A stretch of DNA of 64,000 nt. Origin: Cellulomonas sp. URHD0024 (GTDB taxonomy: Bacteria; Actinomycetota; Actinomycetes; Actinomycetales; Cellulomonadaceae). A model generated the notes under the pieces. It saw only the letters and a program-made list of their open reading frames with translations, was not told where the DNA came from and did no database searches. Within the stretch, counting starts at the first letter, position 1; each line of letters begins with the position of its first letter. The stretch lies in contig NZ_KE384506.1 of assembly GCF_000426185.1 (NCBI RefSeq), positions 124,001 to 188,000 on the forward strand, read 5' to 3'. Below are positions 28,794 to 37,810 of the stretch, in pieces. The translations under genes and the position numbers were made by a program.

Positions 28794-29221
28794 AGTCCCT
28801 CGACGAGCTGCTGGACCTGCGCGGCGCAGATCTGACCTCGGTCGCGGCAGCCCTGGACGTCGATCCCGGTCAGCGCGAAGGAATCACCGGCTACCAGGGT
28901 CTCGAGGACGTCGACGCGATCGACGCGCCCGACGGCACCCGGATCATCGCCCGCGGCGACGCCCTGGTGCTCGTCTACGTCGGTCGTGCGGCCCTGCCCG
29001 CCGGTCTGACCAGCGCGGCGCTCGTCGACGCCGTCGGGTCGGCCGGCAAGGCCCTGCGATCGCGTCAGGGCAAGCAGGCCCAGCTGCACGTCGTCGCGAA
29101 GAAGGGCATCGCCTGGTCGGAGAGCGACGGTGAGGTCGGCTTCGTCGAGATCTTCCCGCCGACATCCTTCGACGACTACACCCGCGACATCTACGTCGAG
29201 CCGGCCAAGCGCGTGCGCTGA
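28790..29221 (+). CDS. partner of the DUF4157 protein (putative immunity protein or chaperone)
   Basis: 143 residues, soluble, no recognised family. Begins MKSLDELLDLRGADLTSV, has an alpha/beta-looking middle (RIIARGDALVLVYVGRAALP) and ends in a FDDYTRDIYVEPAKR segment. Its GTG start lies inside the stop of the DUF4157 gene, so the two are translationally coupled. A small soluble protein following a toxin-like gene is often its immunity factor; loading chaperone is the alternative. Ends 4 bp from the convergent PPOX gene. Confidence 0.75.
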   Translation: MKSLDELLDLRGADLTSVAAALDVDPGQREGITGYQGLEDVDAIDAPDGTRIIARGDALVLVYVGRAALPAGLTSAALVDAVGSAGKALRSRQGKQAQLHVVAKKGIAWSESDGEVGFVEIFPPTSFDDYTRDIYVEPAKRVR

Positions 29222-29224
29222 CCT

Positions 29225-29617
29225 CTATTTAGTGACGTACGTCGTCGGGCGGACCGTGAGGATCACGCGCTTGTGGGCGTCCGTGATCTCGTAGCTCTCG
29301 CCGTACCGCCGCTGCAGCGACTGGTAGAAGCTCGCCACCTCGTCGTCCGGCTCGGTCTTCTCGACGACCCCGCGGACCTCCAGCGTGCGGTACGGGTTGT
29401 CGGGGTCGGCGATCGAGATCGCGACGCGCGGCTCGTGGGCGATGTTCTTGAACTTCTGGCGGGTGGTCGTGTGCGTGAACCGCAGGACCTCGCCGTCCCA
29501 GACGAACCACATGACGCTGCTGTGCGGGGACCCGTCCGGGGCAACGGTTGCGAGGTGCGCGAACGTCGGTCGCTCCAGGAGGTCGGCGTGGCTGTCGGGA
29601 AGCGTCGTGGTGGCCAT
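29225..29617 (-). CDS. PPOX-class F420/FMN-dependent oxidoreductase
   Basis: 130 residues, pyridoxamine-5'-phosphate-oxidase-like split barrel: FAHLATVAPDGSPHSSVMWFVWDGEVLRFTHTTTRQK, then RVAISIADPDNPYRTLEVRGVVE. Matches the short F420-dependent PPOX subgroup common in actinobacteria; substrate unknown, biliverdin- or quinone-reductase-type activities are known relatives. ATG at 29617 preceded by TAGCCT six bases upstream, so leaderless. Confidence 0.88.
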   Translation of the reverse strand: MATTTLPDSHADLLERPTFAHLATVAPDGSPHSSVMWFVWDGEVLRFTHTTTRQKFKNIAHEPRVAISIADPDNPYRTLEVRGVVEKTEPDDEVASFYQSLQRRYGESYEITDAHKRVILTVRPTTYVTK

Positions 29618-29623
29618 CGTGCG

Positions 29624-29629
29624 AGGCTA
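29624..29629 (-). promoter_or_regulatory. -10 box of the PPOX gene (leaderless)
   Basis: Minus-strand TAGCCT, then CGCACG and the ATG start codon. Confidence 0.5.
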
Positions 29630-29706
29630 ACGCCGCGCCGGGGAACCTCGCGCGGCGTACGGCCGTTGCAGAGATAGCGGCACTGGGTCGACGAACAAGG
29701 TGGGCA

Positions 29707-30033
29707 ATGGAGCTGATCGAGCACTCCGCGGCGGCGGGCAGGATCCGGGTCGAGGCCGAGGGCTGCAGCTCGGTGATCGTCCTGGTGGGCGAGATCGACG
29801 TCGCGCTTCGCGACGAGGCGAGCGCCTCGATGGCGCAGGCCCTGGTCACCGGCTCGCCCATGATCATCGACACGACGCTGGCCACGTTCATCGACTCCAG
29901 CGGGCTCGCGTTCGTGCTCCAGCTGTCCAGGGCGGCGTCCGAGGCAGGGATCGCCGTGTCGCTCCGGGACCCGCACCGGGTGCTCACGGATGTCCTCGAG
30001 ATGATCGGCCTGGGCGGCGAGCTGCCCGTTTGA
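29707..30033 (+). CDS. STAS-domain protein (anti-sigma factor antagonist type)
   Basis: 108 residues forming a single STAS domain: SVIVLVGEIDVALRDEASASM and IIDTTLATFIDSSGLAFVLQLSRAA, the latter containing the DSSG loop whose Ser is phosphorylated in SpoIIAA/RsbV. DPHRVLTDVLEMIGL closes the domain. No kinase or sigma factor is adjacent, so its partners are elsewhere. ATG at 29707 with a weak AAGGTGGG upstream. Confidence 0.85.
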   Translation: MELIEHSAAAGRIRVEAEGCSSVIVLVGEIDVALRDEASASMAQALVTGSPMIIDTTLATFIDSSGLAFVLQLSRAASEAGIAVSLRDPHRVLTDVLEMIGLGGELPV

Positions 30034-30076
30034 GCGTCCCCGGCGCGGGGTCGGCGGGAGTGTCGGTGGGCTGGTT

Positions 30077-30082
30077 TACGTT
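30077..30082 (+). promoter_or_regulatory. -10 box of sbcD-sbcC (leaderless)
   Basis: TACGTT followed by CGCCGC and the ATG start of sbcD at 30089; no Shine-Dalgarno. Confidence 0.45.
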
Positions 30083-30088
30083 CGCCGC

Positions 30089-31249
30089 ATGCGGTTGTTG
30101 CACACGTCGGACTGGCACCTGGGCCGGACGCTGCACGGGGTCGATCTCCTCGACCACCAGGCGGCGTACCTGGCGCACCTGGTCGACGTCGTGCGCTCGG
30201 AGTCGGTGGACGCGGTGGTCGTCGCCGGGGACGTGTACGACCGGGCGATCCCGCCGGTCGAGGCTGTGACGCTCCTGTCGGAGACGCTCGCGCGGCTCGC
30301 CGAGCACACCACGGTGATCGTCACCTCCGGCAACCACGACTCGGCCACGCGCCTCGGCTTCGGCGCGGCGCTGATGAAGGACAACGTGCGGCTGCGCACC
30401 CGGGTGGCGGGGCTCGCGTCGCCCGTCGCGCTCTCCGGGCCTTCCTCGCAGAGCGTGCTCGTCTACGGGATCCCCTACCTCGACCCCGACTTCGCGCGCG
30501 TGGAGCTCGCCGAGTCGCCCGACGCGCTGCTGACGCGGTCGCACGAGGCCGTGACGGCAGCGGCGATGCACAGGATCCGGACGGACGCCGCCTCCCGTGG
30601 CCCGGCCCGCGTCGTGGTCGCCGCGCACGCGTTCGTGATGGGCGGGGAGCCCACCGAGTCCGAGCGGGACATCCGCGTCGGCGGCGTGGACCACGTACCC
30701 GCGGGAGTGTTCGCCGGCGCGGACTATGTCGCGCTCGGGCACCTGCACGGTCCGCAGCAGGTGAACGGCCCGGAGGGGACCGTCCTGCGGTACAGCGGGT
30801 CGCCCCTCGCGTTCTCCTTCTCGGAGCAGCACCATGCCAAGTCGACGGTGCTGGTGGACCTGTCGGGGTCGGCGGTGTCGACGTCCCTGATCGCCGCGCC
30901 CGTGCCCCGCCGGCTCGCGGACGTGACGGGGACGCTCGACCAGCTGCTGGCGGACGAGCGCCACGCCGACGACTGGGTCCGGGTCACGGTCACGGACGCG
31001 CACCGCCCGCAGGACCTGTTCCACCGCGTCCGCGCACGCTTCCCGCACGCGCTCGTGGTCCAGCACGTCCCTGCGGTCGCGCCCGGCCGTCCGCGCCCGT
31101 CCGTGGTCACCGCCGCGCACGACCCGCTCGACGTCGCCGCCGACTTCCTCACGCACGTCACCGGGCGCGGTCCGACTCCTGCCGAACTGGCCGTGCTGCG
31201 CCAGGCGTACGAGGACGTGGCCGACGTCGACGTCGAGAAGAGCGCCTGA
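30089..31249 (+). CDS. sbcD: nuclease SbcCD subunit D
   Basis: Mre11-type calcineurin-like nuclease, 386 residues. Metal-binding motifs are intact: LHTSDWHLGRTLHG at the N-terminus, VVAGDVYDRAIPP near residue 47, TSGNHDSATRLGF near 79, VAAHAFVMGG near 173 and ALGHLHGPQQVNG near 215. Processes hairpins and protein-blocked DNA ends with SbcC. Its TGA shares one base with the sbcC ATG. Confidence 0.96.
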   Translation: MRLLHTSDWHLGRTLHGVDLLDHQAAYLAHLVDVVRSESVDAVVVAGDVYDRAIPPVEAVTLLSETLARLAEHTTVIVTSGNHDSATRLGFGAALMKDNVRLRTRVAGLASPVALSGPSSQSVLVYGIPYLDPDFARVELAESPDALLTRSHEAVTAAAMHRIRTDAASRGPARVVVAAHAFVMGGEPTESERDIRVGGVDHVPAGVFAGADYVALGHLHGPQQVNGPEGTVLRYSGSPLAFSFSEQHHAKSTVLVDLSGSAVSTSLIAAPVPRRLADVTGTLDQLLADERHADDWVRVTVTDAHRPQDLFHRVRARFPHALVVQHVPAVAPGRPRPSVVTAAHDPLDVAADFLTHVTGRGPTPAELAVLRQAYEDVADVDVEKSA

Positions 31250-34200
31250 TGCACCTGCGCTCCCTGACGCTGCAGGCGATCGGCCCGTTCGCGGGGCGGC
31301 ACACCATCGACTTCGGCGCGCTCGCCCAGGGCGGGCTGTTCCTGCTCGAAGGGCCCACGGGCTCCGGCAAGTCGACCGTGATCGACGCGATCGTGTTCGC
31401 GCTCTACGGCAAGGTCGCGTCCGCAGAGGCCAGCGACGACCGCCTGCGCTCGGCGTACGCCGCCGACGACGTGGAGAGCGTGGTCGACCTCGTGTTCGAG
31501 GTCCCGTCCGGGCTGTACCGCGTGCGGAGGACACCCGCGTACCAGCGTGCCAAGCGCCGCGGGTCGGGGACCACGCCCGCACAGGCGTCGGTCAAGGCGT
31601 GGCGGCTCCCTGCGGACGCTGACCTGGCGGCGCTGGACGGTGTCGGGGTGTCCCTCGGGAACCGTCTGGACGAGATCGGCGCGGAGCTCCAGCGGGTCGT
31701 CGGCCTGGACCGGACGCAGTTCGTGCAGACGATCGTGCTGCCGCAGGGCGAGTTCGCGCACTTCCTGCGCGCCAAGCCCGAGGACCGCAAGGACCTGTTG
31801 CAGAAGATCTTCGGGACCGAGGTGTACGAGCGGCTGCAGAAGCGGCTCGCCGAGATGCGTCGCCAGAGCGACCGCGGGACCGACGAGGCTCGGGTCGCAC
31901 TGCGTTCCGGGGCCGCGCAGCTGGTCGGCGCGGCGCGGTTGACGCCCGAGGACGGCCTGGCGGTGAGGTCCTCGATCGAGGAGGCGATCGCGTCGGGGAC
32001 CCTCGTGGACTCGGTGCGCGACGTCGTGTCGTCGACGACGTCCGCCCTCGACGCGCTCGCCGGCTCGGCCCGAACCCTGGCCGGCGAGGCCGAGGCGTCG
32101 TGGCTGGAGACGCGGCGGTTGCTCGAGGACGCCCGACGGGTCGCCGAGCTGGTGTCGTCGCGAGAGCGACTTCGCGTGCGTCGCGCCGAGCTCGAGGCGT
32201 CGGCGGACCTCAACGCCGAGGCGGTCACGCGCCTGGGCCGAGCGCGGTCCGCCCAGGCCGTCCGGCCGCTGCTCGTCGGGGTCGACCGGGCTCTGACCGC
32301 CCTCGACGCCGCCGAGAAGGCGGTCCTCGCGGCACTGGACGGGGCCCCGCCCGGCATTGCCGGCGCCTCTGACGGGTCGCTGCGGGCGCACGTGCGCGCC
32401 GCGGGCCGGGCCGCCGCCTCGCAGGCCGCGACGCTGCAGCGGCTCGTCGACGTGGAGGCAGGGCTCGAGAAGCGCCGGCGGGCGGTGCGGGATGCACGCG
32501 CGGCGCTCGACGACCTGGCTGCGGCGATCGCCCTCGATGACGCCTGGTTGGCGGCTCGACCCGCCCTTCGGGACGCGATGACCGCAGCCCTGGAGGCCGC
32601 CCGGGCTCTGGCCGGATCGCGAGGCGGGCGGTCGGCAGCGGTGACCGGCGCTGCTGCCCTGGTGACGGCACACACGGAGCTGGCGGCGTCGGAGGCCGCG
32701 CTCACGGCTGCGCTCGGGGCGCGGTCGGTCGCCGCCAGCGCCGCGACCGCGGCGCACGAGCGTGAGAGCGCCCTGCGCCGGGCGCGGATCGAAGGCCTCG
32801 CCGGGGAGATCGCCGCAGGTCTGGACGAGGGCGACCCCTGCCCGGTCTGCGGTTCGGCAGAGCACCCCGCCAAGGCCGTGCTCGGTGCCGGTCACGTGTC
32901 TGCGGCGCAGGTCGACCAGGCCGAGGGCGAACGTGCCCGAGCGGAGGCCGTCCTCGTGGCTGCGGGATCCGAGGTCGGCGCACTCACGGAACGTGTCGGC
33001 GGGCTGCGGACCCGCGTCGGAGAGGTGGATCCGGCCGGAGCTGCGGCGGCGCTCGTCGAGGCGCGCGCCGCCCTGGACGAGGCGGTCGCCGCCGAGGCCG
33101 AGGTCGCGCGGTTGGTACCCGCGCTCGACGGGTTCGACGAGGAGACCCGTGCCCGCGAGTCACGGCGCGCCGCCGCCGTGGCGCAGCAGTCCGGGGAGAC
33201 CGCGACCCTCGACGTCACCCTGCACGACCTCGACACGGCGGAGGCGGACGTCGTGACCGCCCGCGACGGGCACCCGACGGTCGCCGCTCGGCACTCGGAG
33301 CTGCTGGAGCGCGCCGCCGCGGCCGACGCTGTGCTCGAGGCCCTCGGCGAGCGGGCGACCGCTCGCGACGAGGCGCGTCGCCGGCAGGTCGAGCTGGCTG
33401 ACGGGCTGGCCGAGAACGGCTTCGAGTCCGCGACGGATGCACGGCACGCGCTGGTCGAGGCGGCCGAGCTCTGCGAGCTTGAGGTGCTCGTCAGCGCGTA
33501 CGCCACCGAGCTCGACCGCGTCAGCGCCGGTCTGGCCGAACCGGCGATCGCCGGACTGCCGCAGGACGTCGTCGTCGACGTCGACGGGGCATCGTCCGCA
33601 GAGGCGGCTGCCCAGGGGCTCGCCGCGGAGGCCCGCGGTGCCGCGCGGGTGGCGACCGAGCGGGCGGAGGCTGCCGAGTCGGCAGGAGCGGACGTCGTCG
33701 CGGCGGCTCGGGTGCTGGCGGAGCGGATCGAGCAGGCCGGGCCCGTGTCGCGGTTGGCCGACGTCGCCGCAGGCGGCGGCAGCGACAACGCGCGGAGCCT
33801 CTCGCTGGCGACGTTCGTGCTGATGCGCCGGTTCGAGGACGTCGTCGCGGCGGCCAACGACAGGCTGCTCCTCGTGTCGGACGGGCGCTTCGAGCTGGAG
33901 CGCAGCGACGAGAAGGAGGACGTCCGCGCCCGGAACACCGGGCTCGCGATGCGTGTCCTCGACCATCGCACCGGGCGTCCGCAGGATCCCCGTCAGCTGT
34001 CCGGCGGGGAGACCTTCTACGTGTCGCTCTGTCTCGCCCTCGGCATGGCGGACGTGGTCACGGCCGAGGCGGGCGGGATCGATCTCGGCACGTTGTTCGT
34101 CGACGAGGGGTTCGGGTCGCTCGACGCCCACACGCTCGACCAGGTGCTCGCGGAGCTCGGGCGTCTCCGCGCCGGCGGGCGGGTGGTCGGCGTGGTGTCC

Positions 34201-34293
34201 CACGTCGAGGCGCTCAAGCAGTCGATCGCCGACCGCATCGAGATCCGCCCGACAGCCGAAGGGCCGAGCACGCTGACCGTCCGAGCAGGCTGA
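31249..34293 (+). CDS. sbcC: nuclease SbcCD subunit C (Rad50-like SMC ATPase)
   Basis: 1014 residues. N-terminal ABC half has Walker A GPTGSGKSTVIDAI near residue 35 and the Q-loop QTIVLPQGEFAHFLRA. Long Ala/Arg/Glu-rich coiled-coil arms flank the zinc hook C531-P-V-C534. The C-terminal half has the signature QLSGGETFYVSLCLALGMA and Walker B LFVDEGFGSLD. Coupled to sbcD. Followed by a repeat-rich 166-bp spacer. Confidence 0.96.
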   Translation: MHLRSLTLQAIGPFAGRHTIDFGALAQGGLFLLEGPTGSGKSTVIDAIVFALYGKVASAEASDDRLRSAYAADDVESVVDLVFEVPSGLYRVRRTPAYQRAKRRGSGTTPAQASVKAWRLPADADLAALDGVGVSLGNRLDEIGAELQRVVGLDRTQFVQTIVLPQGEFAHFLRAKPEDRKDLLQKIFGTEVYERLQKRLAEMRRQSDRGTDEARVALRSGAAQLVGAARLTPEDGLAVRSSIEEAIASGTLVDSVRDVVSSTTSALDALAGSARTLAGEAEASWLETRRLLEDARRVAELVSSRERLRVRRAELEASADLNAEAVTRLGRARSAQAVRPLLVGVDRALTALDAAEKAVLAALDGAPPGIAGASDGSLRAHVRAAGRAAASQAATLQRLVDVEAGLEKRRRAVRDARAALDDLAAAIALDDAWLAARPALRDAMTAALEAARALAGSRGGRSAAVTGAAALVTAHTELAASEAALTAALGARSVAASAATAAHERESALRRARIEGLAGEIAAGLDEGDPCPVCGSAEHPAKAVLGAGHVSAAQVDQAEGERARAEAVLVAAGSEVGALTERVGGLRTRVGEVDPAGAAAALVEARAALDEAVAAEAEVARLVPALDGFDEETRARESRRAAAVAQQSGETATLDVTLHDLDTAEADVVTARDGHPTVAARHSELLERAAAADAVLEALGERATARDEARRRQVELADGLAENGFESATDARHALVEAAELCELEVLVSAYATELDRVSAGLAEPAIAGLPQDVVVDVDGASSAEAAAQGLAAEARGAARVATERAEAAESAGADVVAAARVLAERIEQAGPVSRLADVAAGGGSDNARSLSLATFVLMRRFEDVVAAANDRLLLVSDGRFELERSDEKEDVRARNTGLAMRVLDHRTGRPQDPRQLSGGETFYVSLCLALGMADVVTAEAGGIDLGTLFVDEGFGSLDAHTLDQVLAELGRLRAGGRVVGVVSHVEALKQSIADRIEIRPTAEGPSTLTVRAG

Positions 34294-34403
34294 GCCGCGC
34301 ACTGCGCACTGCGCACCGCGGACTCCGGGCACAGGCCGCGCCGCGCGCGAGCGGGCGCAGGCCCAGCCTCGCGCTACCGGGCGTCAGCAGCTGCGCCGCC
34401 GGG

Positions 34404-34475
34404 CTACCAGGCCCCTGCAGCTGGCCGCGGCCTACCAGGCCCCGGCAGCTGGGCGGGTGCTACCAGGCCCAGCCG
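34404..34475. repeat. 28-bp tandem repeats spanning a gene end
   Basis: CTACCAGGCCC recurs at 34404, 34432 and 34460, exactly 28 bp apart; the intervening bases (TGCAGCTGG / GGCAGCTGG) are also similar. The third copy contains the stop codon and last codons of the minus-strand gene at 34460-34876, so the 3' end of that gene was duplicated twice downstream. A more degenerate copy may start near 34373. Confidence 0.8.
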
Positions 34476-34876
34476 CGGGAGGCGAGCTCGACCTCTTCGC
34501 GGAAGCGTTCGGCGCCGTCCCCCTTCGGGTGGGGCTCGACCTCGACTCCGGCGAGCTTGCAGGCTTCGGCCAGGAGCTGGTCGTAGGCGAGCTGAGAAGC
34601 GATGAGGCGCTCGGCGCGCGCGAACGTGTGCGGGTCGTCTTCGAGCTCGCAGATGTGGTCGGCGACCTTGCCCAGACGCGCCTGCAGCTGCAGGGTCGTG
34701 AACGGGTCGTACACGGGGGGACGCTCGCGTCGGAGGTGCCGTGCCAGGTGCTCCAGGGCACCGGCCAGCGCCCGCCGCCACCGCGGAGTGTCGTCGGCCG
34801 TCGCGACCAGGCTCCAAGCGAGCCGGAAGACGAGTGCCGGGACGAAGAAGAGGAAGACAAAGAGGACGAGAGTCAT
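34460..34876 (-). CDS. small membrane-anchored hypothetical protein
   Basis: 138 residues, family not recognised. One N-terminal membrane segment (MTLVLFVFLFFVPALVFRLAW) followed by a charged cytosolic helix-rich part (PRWRRALAGALEHLARHLRRER, FTTLQLQARLGKVADHICELEDD, ERLIASQLAYDQLLAEACKLAGVEVEP). GAAGGA upstream of the ATG supports the start. The stop codon lies in a 28-bp tandem repeat. Short convergent neighbour of sbcC. Confidence 0.75.
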   Translation of the reverse strand: MTLVLFVFLFFVPALVFRLAWSLVATADDTPRWRRALAGALEHLARHLRRERPPVYDPFTTLQLQARLGKVADHICELEDDPHTFARAERLIASQLAYDQLLAEACKLAGVEVEPHPKGDGAERFREEVELASRGWAW

Positions 34877-34962
34877 GGAGCGTCCTTCATCGCGCGCTTC
34901 ACGCCAGGTTATGTCGCCACCTGTGATCTGCGCCACATAATCCGTCGCCCGAGAGCGGCGTC

Positions 34963-36360
34963 TCACCCGGGGCAGGGCACCGGATCGCTCTCGTCGGCCC
35001 GCACCTCGGCCGCCCCTGCGGCGGAGGGGCCGCCGAGCCTCGACGTTCGCGACTCGGAGAGGTGCGAATCGTGCTCGGCGGACCCGTGCGCAGATGCCGT
35101 GACGGAGACGGGGACACGGGTGTCGACGATGGTGTCGTCGACCTCCACGGAGGTGGTCGCCGGAACCCGCCGCCAGGAGCGGCGGACCGCGAGCAGCAGG
35201 AGCGACGAGACGAGGATCGTGCCCGCCATGACGCCGGCCATCGACTCGGCGGTCGGGGTGCCGCCGATGCTGGTCAGCGGGGCGATGAGGGCGCCCAGCC
35301 CGAACTGGAGGGCGCCGAGGAGAGCTGCTGCGGAACCGGCGCGGTGCGGGTTGTTCGCCAGGGCGATGGCCGGCGCGGACGGCAGGACGAAGCCCGCGGT
35401 CCCGAGCGTGAGCACGAGCAGGGTGACGACCAGCCAGAGGGGTCCGTCGGCGAGCGTCGTCGCGAAGAGTGACATCGAGAGGACCAGGCCGACCAGCACG
35501 GTGCCACTCAGCACCTGCTCCGGTGTGAACCGACCGACCAGGGCGCCGTTGACCTGCGAGCCGGCGGTGATCGCGACGGCACCAGCGGCGAAGACCCAGC
35601 CGAACTGCTGTGCGGTCATCCCGTAGCCGTCCTGGAACACGAACGTCGACGACGCGACGTAGGTGAACATGGCGCCGAGGTAGAACGCGGACATGAGTGC
35701 GAGACCGAGGAACGGCAGGTCGGTCAGCAGGTCGCGGTAGGTCCGCAGCGCGCCGAGCGTGCCGCCGGTCCGCCGGAGGTCCTGCGGCAGCGTCTCCTTG
35801 AGCGCGAACGTCGAGATGACGAGCAGGGTCAGGCCGACGACCGCCAGGAACACGAAGATCAGCCGCCATGAGCCGAACCGCAGGAGCTGGGCGCCGATGG
35901 TCGGGGCAAGGATCGGGGCGACGCCGACCACGAGCATCAGGCGAGCCATGACCTTCGAGACGGCGAGCCCCTCGTACCGGTCACGCACGATCGCCATCGA
36001 CAAGACCATGCCGGCCGCCGCGCTGAACCCCTGGACGAACCGCAGCCCGGTGAACACGGTGATGTTGGTGACCATCGCCAGTGCGACCGACACGACGACG
36101 TAGAGGGTGAGGCCGGCCAGGAGTGGACGGCGCCGACCGAAGGCGTCGGAGATCGACCCGATCGTCAGCTGCCCGACCGCCAGACCGGCCAGCGAGGCGG
36201 CGATGGTCAGCTGCACGGCCGCGGCGGGCGCGTGCAGGTCCGCGGCGATCTCGGGAAACGCGGCGAGGTACGTGTCGAACGTCAGCGGGCCCACGGCGGT
36301 CAGCGCGGACAGCAGGAGGACGAAGCCGACGCTCACGCGCGTCGCGGGAATCCGGGGCAT
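34963..36360 (-). CDS. Bcr/CflA-family drug resistance MFS transporter
   Basis: 465 residues, 12 predicted membrane segments beginning VSVGFVLLLSALTAVGPLTFDTYLAAFPEIAADL, which with the following QLTIAASLAGLAVGQLTIGSISDAFGRRRPLL is diagnostic of Bcr/CflA exporters (12-TM DHA1). The hydrophilic C-terminal tail of ~60 residues after the last TM is longer than usual. ATG at 36360; an in-frame GTG at 36408 would add 16 residues, and neither has a clear ribosome-binding site. Likely proton-driven efflux of drugs or cysteine. Confidence 0.9.
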   Translation of the reverse strand: MPRIPATRVSVGFVLLLSALTAVGPLTFDTYLAAFPEIAADLHAPAAAVQLTIAASLAGLAVGQLTIGSISDAFGRRRPLLAGLTLYVVVSVALAMVTNITVFTGLRFVQGFSAAAGMVLSMAIVRDRYEGLAVSKVMARLMLVVGVAPILAPTIGAQLLRFGSWRLIFVFLAVVGLTLLVISTFALKETLPQDLRRTGGTLGALRTYRDLLTDLPFLGLALMSAFYLGAMFTYVASSTFVFQDGYGMTAQQFGWVFAAGAVAITAGSQVNGALVGRFTPEQVLSGTVLVGLVLSMSLFATTLADGPLWLVVTLLVLTLGTAGFVLPSAPAIALANNPHRAGSAAALLGALQFGLGALIAPLTSIGGTPTAESMAGVMAGTILVSSLLLLAVRRSWRRVPATTSVEVDDTIVDTRVPVSVTASAHGSAEHDSHLSESRTSRLGGPSAAGAAEVRADESDPVPCPG

Positions 36361-36476
36361 GAGGGCTGCAACGATCGAGGACCGCGCGCATCTTCCCGGG
36401 GTGTCCACTCCGCGGACGAAGTGTGACGTCCGTCAGTCGAGGTCACGGGGGAGCACGTGGATGCCGATGGTTTCGT

Positions 36477-37757
36477 GTGACGCGATTCGATTCTGACGCC
36501 CCCGCCCGCGCTGGTTGGGGTCCGTGGCGCGTCGCCGGCGCGGTCGGGTTCGGCATCGTGACCTTGAGCGGCTTCACCACCGGTTGGGGCGGCGCGGTTC
36601 TCGGCGCCTCGTTGTACCTCGGCGTCACCGCGTTGTGGACTCTCGTGCGCAAGCGGTCGTGGCTCGGACCGATGCGGCGTCGGGGTGCCGTGATCCTGCT
36701 CGCCTGCGGGTTCGTCGGCCTCCTCGTCGGCGGTGCGTCCGCCACGCCCCCTGAGCCCGACGCCGCCACCGCCGGCGCGAGCGGGTCTCCCACCCCGGCG
36801 ACGAGCGCGATGCCGGAGCCGACGGCGTCAGCTCCCTCGATCGAGGAGCAGGCGGCTGCACTGCCTGCGCCCGAGGCTGCTCCTGACGCCGACATCGCCT
36901 CGGTCGAAGCCTCGGCGACCCCGCGCACGGCTCTGGCCGCGGCGCTGCTGCTGGACGTCAAGGGCCGAGCGCCGAAGACGGGCTATGACCGCGACCTCTA
37001 CGGACCGGCGTGGAAGGACGTGGACCGCAACGGCTGCGACACCCGCAACGACATCCTGCGTCGTGACCTGTCCGCGATCGTCGTCAAGCCGAACACGCAG
37101 GACTGCGTCGTCGCGTCGGGCACCCTGCAGGACCCGTACTCCGGTCGGGCGATCAGCTTCGTCCGCGGCCAGGACACCTCGTCCGCCGTGCAGATCGACC
37201 ACGTCGTGGCCCTGTCGGACTCGTGGCAGAAGGGCGCCCAGGCCTGGGACGGGACCCGTCGGGAGGCGTTCGCCAACGACCCGCTGAACCTGCTCGCCGC
37301 CGACGGGCCGCTCAACATGCAGAAGGGCGACGGCGACGCCGCGACCTGGCTGCCGCCCAACAAGTCGTTCCGCTGCAGCTACGTCGCCCGGCAGGTCGGC
37401 GTGAAGTACACCTACCAGCTGTGGGTCACCCAGGCCGAGCGCGACGCGATCGTCCGGGTGCTCTCGACGTGCCCGAACGAGCCGTTGCCGACCGGGTCGA
37501 CGATCCCACCGGCGCCCGTCGTCGCCCCTCCGGCCGTGGTGCCCGCACCGGCGCCGGTCGCGCCGCCTGCCCCCGCGCCCGCTCCCGCACCCGTCCAGCC
37601 GGCCCCGGCTCCTCCGGCCGAGGCGCCCGCGCCCGCCGGCGTCTCTTACGCGAACTGCGACGCTGCCCGGGCTGCCGGAGCTGCACCGGTGCACATCGGC
37701 GACCCCGGGTACTCGACGAAGCTCGACCGCGACCGCGACGGGATCGGCTGCGAGTAG
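36477..37757 (+). CDS. membrane-anchored/secreted HNH nuclease with C-terminal excalibur domain
   Basis: 426 residues from GTG 36477 (GTG 36423 would add 18). Two N-terminal hydrophobic segments (IVTLSGFTTGWGGAVLGASLYLGV; AVILLACGFVGLLVGGASA), a low-complexity P/A/S linker, then a GmrSD-like HNH domain: AWKDVDRNGCDTRNDILRRDL, QIDHVVALSDSWQKGA, FANDPLNLLAADGPLNMQKG, TWLPPNKSFRCSYVARQ. A Pro/Ala-rich linker leads to an excalibur calcium-binding module (YANCDAARAAGAAPV, DRDRDGIGCE). Probably an extracytoplasmic nuclease. A paralogue without excalibur lies inverted at 41805-42490. Confidence 0.88.
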   Translation: MTRFDSDAPARAGWGPWRVAGAVGFGIVTLSGFTTGWGGAVLGASLYLGVTALWTLVRKRSWLGPMRRRGAVILLACGFVGLLVGGASATPPEPDAATAGASGSPTPATSAMPEPTASAPSIEEQAAALPAPEAAPDADIASVEASATPRTALAAALLLDVKGRAPKTGYDRDLYGPAWKDVDRNGCDTRNDILRRDLSAIVVKPNTQDCVVASGTLQDPYSGRAISFVRGQDTSSAVQIDHVVALSDSWQKGAQAWDGTRREAFANDPLNLLAADGPLNMQKGDGDAATWLPPNKSFRCSYVARQVGVKYTYQLWVTQAERDAIVRVLSTCPNEPLPTGSTIPPAPVVAPPAVVPAPAPVAPPAPAPAPAPVQPAPAPPAEAPAPAGVSYANCDAARAAGAAPVHIGDPGYSTKLDRDRDGIGCE

Positions 37758-37798
37758 ATCGACGGAGGACGGGGAGTGCCCGCGGCGGGCGCAACCCC

Positions 37799-37804
37799 TA
37801 CGGT
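37799..37804 (+). promoter_or_regulatory. -10 box upstream of the DUF2993 gene
   Basis: TACGGT with GAACCC and then GTG at 37811. The GTG opens an eight-codon ORF whose TGA overlaps the DUF2993 ATG, so this looks like a leaderless uORF promoter. Confidence 0.4.
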
Positions 37805-37810
37805 GAACCC

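Noticed and set aside
34294-34475. Attachment site or integron-like array
   Set aside because: No integrase nearby; repeats are simple tandem duplications of a gene end.
35062-36496. Plus-strand frames opposite the Bcr/CflA gene
   Set aside because: Arg/Gly/Ala-rich antisense readings; the 12-TM transporter is unambiguous.
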